A program made the position numbers and the translations under genes. A stretch of DNA of 64,000 nt, from NCBI GenBank assembly GCA_013289955.1, contig JABCYZ010000003.1:186001-250000 (forward strand). The letters are read 5' to 3'. This DNA comes from Acidobacteriota bacterium. Lineage in GTDB: Bacteria > Acidobacteriota > Terriglobia > Acidiferrales > UBA7541. This document shows positions 57,301 through 64,000 of the stretch, one piece after another. Within the stretch, counting starts at the first letter, position 1. Every line of letters starts with the position of its first letter. Below the pieces are notes generated by a model. The model was not told where the DNA came from. It saw nothing but the letters and a program-made list of their open reading frames with translations, and searched no databases.

Positions 57301-57996
57301 ATGGGAACTATGGGACTTGCGCTGTCTTGGGAGACTAGAATCTCTTCCATGCCGCGCGAACGGGAGATGCGAGTGGAACCTTCCGAAGACCTACCAGGCC
57401 GCCCAAGCGAAACTGTGGCGCCTGCTGTTACGGCTGCGGCCGCCGAGGATGCCGAGCTTGCGGAGCGCTGCCGGACTGGCGATCTGGGCGGATACGAGCG
57501 TCTCTATGCCCTGCATGGCGCGCGCATGAAGAACGTGGCGCGCAATCTCTTGGGCAATCCGATTGACGCGGAAGATGCGGTGCAGGAAACCTTTTTGAAA
57601 GTGCAGCGAAGCATCGCCGGCTTTCGCGGGCAATCGAGCTTTGTCACCTGGACGTACCGGATTCTCATCAACACCTGCTACGACGCGCGACGCAGCCGGG
57701 TAAGGAAAAAGGAAGTAGCGAACGATGACAGCGAAGAGTCGCCGCGGCCGGAGCCACGCGCACCGGGAGCGCACCCATCGCTCCGCATGGCGCTCGAACG
57801 GGCGCTGGCCGGTTTAACAAAGCATCAGCGCGATGTTTTCCTGCTGTACGAAGTCGAAGGCTTCCATCATGCGGAAATCGCCGGGATGCTCGAGATTACA
57901 GAGACGGCTTCAAAGAACACACTTTTTCAGGCGAAGCGAAACCTTCGCCAGGTGCTTGAGCCTCCGCGCGGCAACACTGCCGCCGGGGCACGGTAA
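57301..57996 (+). CDS. ECF-type RNA polymerase sigma factor
   Basis: A 231-residue sigma-70 family protein. Region 2 (about 65-135) reads YERLYALHGARMKNVARNLL, DAEDAVQETFLKVQRSIAGF, FVTWTYRILINTCYD. An acidic/Pro linker follows, and region 4 (about 165-220) reads LTKHQRDVFLLYEVEGFHHAEIAGML. The first 45 residues are non-conserved. AGGAG precedes ATG 57301. The next gene is the anti-sigma factor. Confidence 0.9.
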   Translation: MGTMGLALSWETRISSMPREREMRVEPSEDLPGRPSETVAPAVTAAAAEDAELAERCRTGDLGGYERLYALHGARMKNVARNLLGNPIDAEDAVQETFLKVQRSIAGFRGQSSFVTWTYRILINTCYDARRSRVRKKEVANDDSEESPRPEPRAPGAHPSLRMALERALAGLTKHQRDVFLLYEVEGFHHAEIAGMLEITETASKNTLFQAKRNLRQVLEPPRGNTAAGAR

Positions 57997-58002
57997 ACGA
58001 CG

Positions 58003-58665
58003 ATGAATATCACTTGTGAAGACCGCGACAGAATTTTCCTGGACGGCACGCCCGCCGAATGGGCTGCTCTCGAGGCGCACAGCGGGAACTGCACCGTCTG
58101 CAGCGAAGAGCTCCGCGCCTGGAAAGCAATCAGCGCCGCAGCGAAGGAGATGCGTGACTATTCCGATTCGCCTTCTCTGTGGCCCCGTATTGAGCAAGCG
58201 CTCACCGCCGAAGCCGCCAGAAAGAAACACCGCGCGGAAGGCTGGAACTGGCTCTCGCTTGGGCTCGGCCTCTCTCTCGGATGGCAAACGGCAGCGGCTG
58301 CTGCCCTCGTCCTGATCCTGACAGCTTCGGCCGGCTGGATTTATTTGCATCCCCCTAAGTCTCGGCCGAGCCCCGATCTGTCGCTTCTGAAGAGTTCCGC
58401 TCTCGCCGAGGTGGAACGCACACAAGCCGCTTATGAGCAGGCCATCGACAAGCTGGCTGCGGATGCCAAGGCGCAGCTCGAAAATCCGGCGACTCCTTTA
58501 GAAGCGAGCTACCGCGAGAAGCTTCTCGTACTCGATAGCGCCATCAACGATCTTCGCGCACAGGCCGGGATGAATCCGTCCAATGCGCATCTTCGCCAGC
58601 AGCTGCTGGCGATGTACCAGGAGAAGCAGCAAACGCTGCAAGATATTTTGGAGGAAAAGCGATGA
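58003..58665 (+). CDS. membrane-anchored zinc-finger anti-sigma factor
   Basis: A 220-residue protein. The N-terminal anti-sigma region has the zinc ligands HSGNCTVC (H-x3-C-x2-C), then a transmembrane helix (about 94-114) and a C-terminal helical domain (about 125-220) with coiled-coil character. It holds the sigma factor at the membrane until signalled. It starts 6 bases after the sigma gene and overlaps the DUF4097 gene as ATGA, so all three are one operon. Confidence 0.82.
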   Translation: MNITCEDRDRIFLDGTPAEWAALEAHSGNCTVCSEELRAWKAISAAAKEMRDYSDSPSLWPRIEQALTAEAARKKHRAEGWNWLSLGLGLSLGWQTAAAAALVLILTASAGWIYLHPPKSRPSPDLSLLKSSALAEVERTQAAYEQAIDKLAADAKAQLENPATPLEASYREKLLVLDSAINDLRAQAGMNPSNAHLRQQLLAMYQEKQQTLQDILEEKR

Positions 58666-60314
58666 GGTTGTTTCTGTCGAATGGAATTCGGGAGCGTTTC
58701 TGCCGCGCGCGCCTGGCGGGCGGCGTTCTGGCCGTCCTTCTCTTCACGGGATTTCCTCTGCTGGCCTCCGGGAACTGGCCGCAGGATGAAGTCACGCGTA
58801 ATTTTGACAAGACCTTGACTCTTGGCGCAGGGCAGTCTGTTCGCATCGAGCACAAGTTCGGTGAGATCAAGGTTCACGGCGAATCCGGACGCGAGGTCAA
58901 GATTTCCGCCGTTATCCGTGCGCAGGCCAGCTCGCGTGACGAAGCCGAGTCCTTCGCGCAAAAAATCCAGATTGAAGTGCAACAGACCGCTCAAGGCATC
59001 ACGATCCGCACGATTTATCCGCCGGAAGAAAATAAGTGGTTTCACATCAGCAAACATTCCTCCTGGTCCGTGAACTACGACATCGCCGTACCTACAGATA
59101 GCCCGCTCGATATCCGCAACAGCTACGGAAGCGTCAGTATCGCCCGCGTGCACGCGGCGGTCGAAGTCGAAAACGGTTATGGCTCGCTCACCGTCCAGGA
59201 CGCCGGCCCGGCGCGTCTGACCAATTCCTTCGGCAGCATCGAACTCACGGGGGCCGCGGGCAACTCCGTCGTCAACAACAAGAACAGCTCCGTTCAGGTT
59301 TCTGACGTCAGAGGCACTCTCGATGTGCAAGACCGCTTCGGGAGCATCACCGTGCGCAATATTCAAGGCGGCGCCACCATTACGGGAGGCAACGGGGCGA
59401 TCACGCTCGATGGCGCTGCTTCGGCTAGCGTCACAACTTCGTTTGGCAACGTCGACACGAAGAACATCCGGGGCGATTTGTCCGTCCACGACAACAACGG
59501 AAACGTGGATATCGTCGCGGTGGCGGGCTCGCTGGATGTCACGGACAGCTTCGGAAACGTGACCTTCTCTGATGTGAAAGGCCGCGTAAACTGTACGACC
59601 AACAACGGCCGCGTCGTGGCAAGTTCGCTCGGCGGTTCTTCGGTCACGATCCGCGATTCCTTCGGCAACCTGGAACTTGAGAATATCAACGGCTCGCTGG
59701 ATGCGGACACCTCTAATGGAAAAATTACGGTGCGCGACATCCGGGGCACGGTCACGCTCAAGTCTTCCTTCGGGGCCATTGAGGCGACCAATATCCCGAA
59801 AGGCATCCGCGCCGTCACCGGCAATGGTGCGATCACAATCACCGACATCGGATCCGACGCTTACGCGAAAACCAGCTTTGGCAGCATCGACGCCGAGCGC
59901 ATCAATGGCAACTTGACAGCCGAAGACAGCAACGGCTCAGTGACCGCGCGCAATGTAAAAGGCGACGCCTTGGTAACGACTTCTTTCTCGGGCGTGACTC
60001 TCGAGTCCATAGGCGGGCGCATCCGCGTGGACAACCAAAATGGAGGAATCTCCGTGACCGCCCTTCGGCCTGCCAGCGGCTGCCGCGACATCTCGCTCAA
60101 GACCTCCTTCTCGTCCATCCACGTTCGCATCCCGGAAGGCGTAGGCTACAACGTTCTGGCGCGCACATCGTTTGGAAGGGTTTCTTCTGACCTGCCGGTC
60201 ACGGCGACTGGAAACATTGGCGGAGACTTGCTGAACGGGACGATCGGTGCAGGGGGCTGCCAGTTGCAGCTAACCGATTCGAATGGAAGCATCGAAATCG
60301 CGAAAGCGCCCTGA
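58662..60314 (+). CDS. secreted DUF4097 beta-strand repeat protein
   Basis: A 550-residue protein. A signal peptide (about 1-38) is followed by a beta-sandwich and about ten SFG/SYG motifs from about residue 145 to 455. SFGxV/I and NGxV/I motifs alternate roughly every 20 residues, giving a 40-residue unit and suggesting a right-handed beta-helix. The DUF4097 family is linked to adhesins or envelope sensors. Its operon partners are a sigma factor and an anti-sigma factor, so it may be the signal-input partner. The terminal part has no anchor. Confidence 0.78.
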   Translation: MRLFLSNGIRERFCRARLAGGVLAVLLFTGFPLLASGNWPQDEVTRNFDKTLTLGAGQSVRIEHKFGEIKVHGESGREVKISAVIRAQASSRDEAESFAQKIQIEVQQTAQGITIRTIYPPEENKWFHISKHSSWSVNYDIAVPTDSPLDIRNSYGSVSIARVHAAVEVENGYGSLTVQDAGPARLTNSFGSIELTGAAGNSVVNNKNSSVQVSDVRGTLDVQDRFGSITVRNIQGGATITGGNGAITLDGAASASVTTSFGNVDTKNIRGDLSVHDNNGNVDIVAVAGSLDVTDSFGNVTFSDVKGRVNCTTNNGRVVASSLGGSSVTIRDSFGNLELENINGSLDADTSNGKITVRDIRGTVTLKSSFGAIEATNIPKGIRAVTGNGAITITDIGSDAYAKTSFGSIDAERINGNLTAEDSNGSVTARNVKGDALVTTSFSGVTLESIGGRIRVDNQNGGISVTALRPASGCRDISLKTSFSSIHVRIPEGVGYNVLARTSFGRVSSDLPVTATGNIGGDLLNGTIGAGGCQLQLTDSNGSIEIAKAP

Positions 60315-60361
60315 GGACGAGCGGGCCTGGCCGCCGGCCAAGAGCCAGCCTGCCGGTTCTA

Positions 60362-60835
60362 TCAGCCAGCCGATCCTCGCCTGATTGCCATGGCAAAAGC
60401 TTTCTTTAGAACGCGAGTCGCGGTTTCCGTCAGATGGTATTGACTGAGCTCGCCCTCAGTCGCGAAAGCCACATCCGTCACATCGCTTCCCGCGCGCGGT
60501 TCTCCGCCAGTCCGCTCGCACAAATAATCCACAATCACGAAATGAAAACGAGGACGGGGTTTCGCGCCCCCAACAGGGGCGCCTTCTGCCGGAAAGATCC
60601 TGTCAAAGACCTCAATGAGCTCAAGCACGCGCACAACAAGCCCTGTTTCTTCAAGGAGCTCACGTGCTACGCCCTCCTCGAGCGATTCGCCGAGCTCGAG
60701 CGTCCCTCCTGGAATGGACCACTCGCCGCGTAGAGGTTCGCTGCCCCGCCGGATGAGCAGCGCTCGCCCATCCTCAATGATCACGCCGCCAACACCGACT
60801 ACGGGACGTTCGGGATATTCGCGGGAGGAGGTCAC
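60362..60835 (-). CDS. NUDIX hydrolase
   Basis: About 157 residues from GTG 60835. The N-terminus VVGVGGVIIEDGRALLIRRGSEPLRGEWSIPGG leads into the NUDIX box GTLELGESLEEGVARELLEETGL. The protein splits nucleoside diphosphate-linked substrates; ADP-sugar or oxidised nucleotide substrates are possible. The longer frame upstream lies antisense to the next gene and is not coding. The ribosome site is weak. It is divergent from the LysW-like gene. Confidence 0.85.
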   Translation of the reverse strand: MTSSREYPERPVVGVGGVIIEDGRALLIRRGSEPLRGEWSIPGGTLELGESLEEGVARELLEETGLVVRVLELIEVFDRIFPAEGAPVGGAKPRPRFHFVIVDYLCERTGGEPRAGSDVTDVAFATEGELSQYHLTETATRVLKKAFAMAIRRGSAG

Positions 60836-60893
60836 TTTAGGAGTTCTGCCCTGGCTCGGTTTACAATCGAAGCAGCCGCGCCGCGCATTAGCG

Positions 60894-60920
60894 TTGACAT
60901 AGGGCAGCGCGGTATATAAT
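60894..60920 (+). promoter_or_regulatory. promoter of the LysW-like gene
   Basis: TTGACA at 60894-60899 and TATAAT at 60915-60920 (15-base spacer; 17 to a TAATAC alternative) lie only 5 bases before an in-frame ATG at 60926. That ATG would be at or near the +1 base, which favours translation from GTG 60992. Confidence 0.55.
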
Positions 60921-60991
60921 ACGCCATGAAGGCGGCGGCACAATCCTTGGGGGAGCCCCGCCCTGCGAACATTTCTACGGAGGATGGAGCC

Positions 60992-61240
60992 GTGATCCGC
61001 TGCCCTGAATGTTCCACCGAGATCGACGTGGACGAAGACGAAGTCGAAGAAGGCGAAATCCTGAGTTGTCCCGAGTGCGAATCCGAACTCGAGGTATCGC
61101 AGACGCATCCCGTGCATCTGAACCTTATCTCCGACGACCTCGATGAAGAGGATGATGAAGAGGAAGAAGAAGCCGCGGAAAACGGCGACCTCCTCAAAGA
61201 CGATGAGGAAGACGACGAAGAAGAAGAGGACGAGGAGTAA
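60992..61240 (+). CDS. LysW-like zinc-ribbon carrier protein with acidic tail
   Basis: An 82-residue protein starting at GTG 60992, which has GGAGG 8 bases upstream. Residues 4-36 (CPECSTEIDVDEDEVEEGEI then CPECESELEV) match the LysW/ArgW amino-group carrier fold with two C-x2-C pairs. LysW normally ends EDWGE, whose Glu carries the growing lysine or arginine intermediate. Here the domain is followed by a long Asp/Glu run ending Asp-Glu-Glu. No LysX/ArgX ligase is nearby, and the arg operon is the acetylated type, so function is open. Confidence 0.7.
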   Translation: MIRCPECSTEIDVDEDEVEEGEILSCPECESELEVSQTHPVHLNLISDDLDEEDDEEEEEAAENGDLLKDDEEDDEEEEDEE

Positions 61241-61309
61241 CCGCGCCGGCCGGCCCGTCCAGCATCCCCCATCCCGAGCTCAGGCATCTAATTTGACAGG
61301 AGTGGACTT

Positions 61310-61756
61310 ATGAAGAGTCCCCGGTGGTTTGTCGTCGCGGGAAGGCTATGCCTGCTTATCTGCCTTGCCTCGGCTCTGGTCCGGGCGCAGGAGCCGGTGC
61401 CGCCGCCTCCGCAGGAACCGCCGCCCGAGGCGCCTGCTTCGGCGAAGCCGCAGAAACAGAAGTACAGCCATGCCAACGATTTTTTGATCATCGGAACAAT
61501 CTTCGATCCCAGGGGATATGCGTTTCCCGGTGTCGAACTCCGGATTCGACGCAGCGCCGAGCGAAAATACCGCTGGGATAGCTACACAAATTCAAGGGGC
61601 GAGTTTGCCGTTCGCGTGCCGCAGGGTTCGGACTATGAAATGGTAATCCACGTGAAGGGATTCACGGATCAAACACGCGCGATCGACGCCAAGACAGGCG
61701 TCAGCGAAGCACGTATAGTGTTTCATATGGAATCTGCAGGGGGTGAGAAGAAATGA
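61310..61756 (+). CDS. secreted carboxypeptidase-regulatory-like domain protein
   Basis: A 148-residue protein. A signal peptide (about 1-26) and a Pro-rich linker (about 27-50) precede a beta-sandwich (about 58-142; FLIIGTIFDPRGYAFPGVELRIR, SYTNSRGEFAVRVPQGSDYEM). The fold is that of carboxypeptidase-D/transthyretin-like domains, often found at the N-terminus of TonB receptors, here free-standing. AGGAG precedes the ATG. The stop overlaps the next start as ATGA. Confidence 0.78.
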   Translation: MKSPRWFVVAGRLCLLICLASALVRAQEPVPPPPQEPPPEAPASAKPQKQKYSHANDFLIIGTIFDPRGYAFPGVELRIRRSAERKYRWDSYTNSRGEFAVRVPQGSDYEMVIHVKGFTDQTRAIDAKTGVSEARIVFHMESAGGEKK

Positions 61757-62115
61757 ATGCGCCAAAACGATTCCTTTTTGTGACGGCGGTTCTCGCGCTG
61801 GCGTGCATCGCCGCCTTCGGGCAAGACGCCAAGCGGGAAGCTCAGCTCCGTACGGTACACGGAATTGTCCAGGACAAGTCGGAAAATCTGGTGTCGGAAA
61901 GCGTGGTTTTTCTCAAAAACACCCGCACCAATGTCGTGCGCAGCTCCTATACGGACAGTACGGGCAAGTACCGCTTCAGCGGTCTCGATCCAAACGCCGA
62001 CTACGAAATCCACGCGGAAAAAGAAGGCGCCAAATCGAGCACTCATACGGTTTCGAGTTTTGACGGCCGCAAGGATATTTCGCTGAATCTGAAAATTGAA
62101 AAAAAGAAAGATTGA
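61753..62115 (+). CDS. second secreted carboxypeptidase-regulatory-like domain protein
   Basis: A 120-residue protein with a signal peptide (about 1-24) and the same kind of beta-sandwich as its upstream partner (VHGIVQDKSENLVSESVVFLKN, SSYTDSTGKYRFSGLDPNADYEI). It ends in a Lys-rich tail. The 4-base overlap shows the pair is translated together. Possibly a local duplication, though the two domains differ in sequence. Confidence 0.78.
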   Translation: MNAPKRFLFVTAVLALACIAAFGQDAKREAQLRTVHGIVQDKSENLVSESVVFLKNTRTNVVRSSYTDSTGKYRFSGLDPNADYEIHAEKEGAKSSTHTVSSFDGRKDISLNLKIEKKKD

Positions 62116-62398
62116 GCGCATCGGATCGCAGACGTTTTTTACTGCCAGGCATGGGGAAGCTTTACCTGGCTAGAAAGACCCGGCGAGTGGGATTGCGCCG
62201 CCGCTAATAACTGTCCGCCGAAGAGTGAAATATCCGTGTAAAACGGATGAAACCCCGATAAAACCATTTCGGATGGCGGGGAATCTAATTCGCGAGCATG
62301 GCTTTCTGGAACCTCGGTCAGCCCATCTTTCGCAAGTCCGTACTCTCAGGAGAGATTCGGAGTTCTGAGTAGATTGTAATATCGGGAGGCCGAACCAT
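62116..62398. other. intergenic region before the 62399 gene
   Basis: The 283-base gap has GGGAGG just before the next start but no gene, no clear promoter hexamers and no riboswitch I can recognise. Confidence 0.4.
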
Positions 62399-63181
62399 TT
62401 GTTCTTACGAATCTTGATTGTCTTGGCTTTCGTAGTCCCCTCGGCGCTTGCGCAACAACCCCAACCGCCGCCACCAACGCCCGCTCCGGCCGACTCACAG
62501 ACAGACAAGCCCAAGGACGGGAAAAATGACCAAGACAAAAAGGCGCCTGATGATCAGATTGGCAAAAGCAAGCTCGAGAAAGAAACGGGAACGGTAAACG
62601 ATCGCATTTTCGAAGTGCTCCCCAACTACGGAACCGTCGAAACCGCCAAGACTCTTCCTCCACTCACCACAGGCCAGAAATTCCGGCTGGCGACTGCAGG
62701 CGTCTTCGACTGGGCGGCATATCCGTTCAACGGCGCTCTTGCCGCTATCGCCCAGGCCAAGAATGACCCTCAGTCCTGGGGACAGGGTTGGGCAGCTTAC
62801 GGAAAGCGTTATGGGGAATCCTTCGCGGACAACAGCATCGGCACGTATATGACCACCGCCATCTTCCCCAGTTTGCTGCATGAAGATCCTCGCTACTACC
62901 AGCTTGGAAAAGGCAGATTCGTGCACCGGGCCTATCATGCGGTCAACCGGCTCTTCGTCACCCGCACGGATGCCGGCAATGATCGGTTCAATATCTCGGA
63001 GTCGCTCGGCAATGCCGTGGCCGCCGCCATCTCCAATACCTATCATCCCCCGGAAGACCGTACGGCAGCCCGAAACGCCTCCACGTTTGGGTTTCTGATC
63101 CTCTGGGACGGTCTCTCGAACGAACTCAAAGAGTTCTGGCCGGATATCCGGCGCAAGGTCCTTCACAAACAAACGCCCTGA
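62399..63181 (+). CDS. secreted conserved hypothetical protein
   Basis: A 260-residue protein starting at TTG 62399 with GGGAGG about 10 bases upstream. A signal peptide (about 1-19) is followed by a Pro/Asp/Lys-rich stretch (about 20-60) and a globular domain (about 65-255) with FRLATAGVFDWAAYPFNGALAA, YGKRYGESFADNSIGTYM and PSLLHEDPRYYQLGKG. This pattern is common in Acidobacteria but uncharacterised. It may be outer-membrane-associated. It converges on the lipid kinase gene. Confidence 0.65.
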   Translation: MFLRILIVLAFVVPSALAQQPQPPPPTPAPADSQTDKPKDGKNDQDKKAPDDQIGKSKLEKETGTVNDRIFEVLPNYGTVETAKTLPPLTTGQKFRLATAGVFDWAAYPFNGALAAIAQAKNDPQSWGQGWAAYGKRYGESFADNSIGTYMTTAIFPSLLHEDPRYYQLGKGRFVHRAYHAVNRLFVTRTDAGNDRFNISESLGNAVAAAISNTYHPPEDRTAARNASTFGFLILWDGLSNELKEFWPDIRRKVLHKQTP

Positions 63182-63201
63182 GAATCAGGTGTCCTTCAAA
63201 A

Positions 63202-64000
63202 TCAGGTTTCGACCGGTGCCAGGACTCGCACCGCCTGCGGCATGATCTCAATCTCGACCGGCGCAGGACCCAAGAGCTCGCCATCCCCATGAAACATGGC
63301 GGGCCGGTCGGTCGTGAATTTCACAGCCTGAACACGAAGCCGCTTCAGGTGCGGTGTCTGGAGCTCTCCCCTCCGGAAGAGTCCGGGCAAAATGCGCAAA
63401 ACTTCGAGAGCGCCAAGATCTTCGACAATCACCGCATCGAGCCAGCCGTCGTCGAGGCGCGCTCCGGGCGCGAGCCGAATGCCCGCTCCATAGGTCGGCG
63501 TGTTTAGCACGGCGGCCAAAAGACACTTGCTCTCGATCGGCGCCAAATCGCTCAACCTGAATTCCGCTTTCACTCCGAGAGCGCGGTGCGTCGAGAAGGC
63601 TCGCAGCGCCGACAGTAGATAGCGCGACCTGCCGGGCAAACGGCGAAACGCTCCGCTAGCAAATCGCGCCGCTTCGGCATCTATTCCCAATCCCCCTCCC
63701 CCCAGGTAGAGCCGCACCCGGCCGTCCGCGGTTCGTGCCCGCGCCAGGTCCACCCGCTTCGGCTGGCCGCGAAGAAGGGCTCGTGCGGCCGCAACGGGGT
63801 CCTCCGGCAGCTGCAGGGCGGCGGCAAAATCATTCCCGCCCCCGGCCGGCAGGACTCCCAGCAGAACATCAAAGCCGCTGGCTGCGTTCACCATCCTATG
63901 CAGCGTGCCGTCGCCGCCGAGAGCGAACAACAGCCGCTTTCCGCTCTTGATAGCCCCGAGCGTCTTCCACTCGAGCTCTTCTGCGCTCCCCGTCGGGATA
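63202..64000 (-). CDS. diacylglycerol kinase-family lipid kinase (5' end truncated by the window)
   Basis: The frame is open to the window's right edge, so the start is beyond 64000. The first visible motif is LFALGGDGTLHRMVN (GGDGT nucleotide signature), then GVLPAGGGNDFAAAL. GGGGLGIDAEAA and the C-terminal beta-domain (TDRPAMFHGDGELL) follow. Members phosphorylate diacylglycerol or sphingoid-type lipids, or act as YegS-like kinases. At least 265 residues are present. A CREST-type membrane hydrolase earlier in the window is another lipid enzyme, but no link is shown. Confidence 0.82.
   Translation of the reverse strand, partial: IPTGSAEELEWKTLGAIKSGKRLLFALGGDGTLHRMVNAASGFDVLLGVLPAGGGNDFAAALQLPEDPVAAARALLRGQPKRVDLARARTADGRVRLYLGGGGLGIDAEAARFASGAFRRLPGRSRYLLSALRAFSTHRALGVKAEFRLSDLAPIESKCLLAAVLNTPTYGAGIRLAPGARLDDGWLDAVIVEDLGALEVLRILPGLFRRGELQTPHLKRLRVQAVKFTTDRPAMFHGDGELLGPAPVEIEIMPQAVRVLAPVET

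Noticed and set aside
60832..61287. Poly-Ser open frame antisense to the LysW-like gene
   Set aside because: It arises from the complementary strand of Glu/Asp codons.

Overview
The window looks like a chromosomal segment of an Acidobacteriota (Terriglobia-like) bacterium. The DNA is GC-rich and tightly packed with genes. It carries several families typical of that phylum: a 1215-residue Oar-like TonB-dependent receptor with an N-terminal carboxypeptidase-regulatory domain, a FecR protein with an aromatic/Gly-rich region, a sigma/anti-sigma/DUF4097 cassette, small secreted carboxypeptidase-regulatory-domain proteins, and a double-membrane assembly operon. The assignment rests on gene content alone. 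I found no phage, insertion sequence, CRISPR array or convincing tRNA; the region is core chromosome.

Layout. 1-348 holds a structured, possibly tmRNA-like sequence cut by the window edge. 349-6745 carries a YHS-domain membrane protein, glutamate dehydrogenase, a polysaccharide deacetylase, a SnoaL-like protein, ThiD, conserved unknowns and a CREST-type membrane hydrolase. 6742-13873 is pyrimidine synthesis: pyrR-pyrB-pyrC on the minus strand, then a PafA-like phosphatase and pyrD-rlpA-pyrF on the plus strand. 14225-24137 has selB, tatA, an ankyrin protein, an SPFH protein, maf, a methylmalonyl-CoA mutase catalytic subunit, and two unknowns leading into a MEMO protein. 24234-31711 has the FecR protein, the large receptor, a DUF4406 protein, a pyrE-like gene and a cupin.

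31841-40609 is a compact arginine operon read leftward in the order argR-C-B-D-F-G-H-J. Its only clear promoter carries an ARG-box-like dyad over the -10 element, so the operon is probably repressed by its own first product. ArgJ closes the acetyl cycle, so no argA is needed. 42350-50210 is a translationally coupled set: a BamA/TamA-family protein with about seven POTRA-like units, a SurA-like chaperone domain, and a TamB-like bridge. 51080-57117 runs from an amino-acid permease overlapping a kynureninase-like gene, through pcm and a glycosyltransferase, to a membrane protein/winged-helix pair and a divergent undecaprenyl diphosphate synthase homologue. 57301-60314 is the sigma/anti-sigma/DUF4097 cassette. 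The right end has a NUDIX hydrolase, a LysW-like zinc-ribbon protein with a long acidic tail, two coupled secreted proteins, a conserved unknown and a truncated diacylglycerol-kinase family gene.

The items I think most deserve follow-up are the LysW-like carrier protein with its re-assigned start, the seven-POTRA assembly protein coupled to TamB, the UppS homologue lacking conserved residues, the PyrE-like protein with an altered PRPP loop and a C-terminal CxxC, the ArgR autoregulatory promoter, and the structured RNA at the left edge. No clearly undescribed multi-gene system stands out beyond these. Promoters were found by eye from hexamer matches and no start site is experimentally supported.
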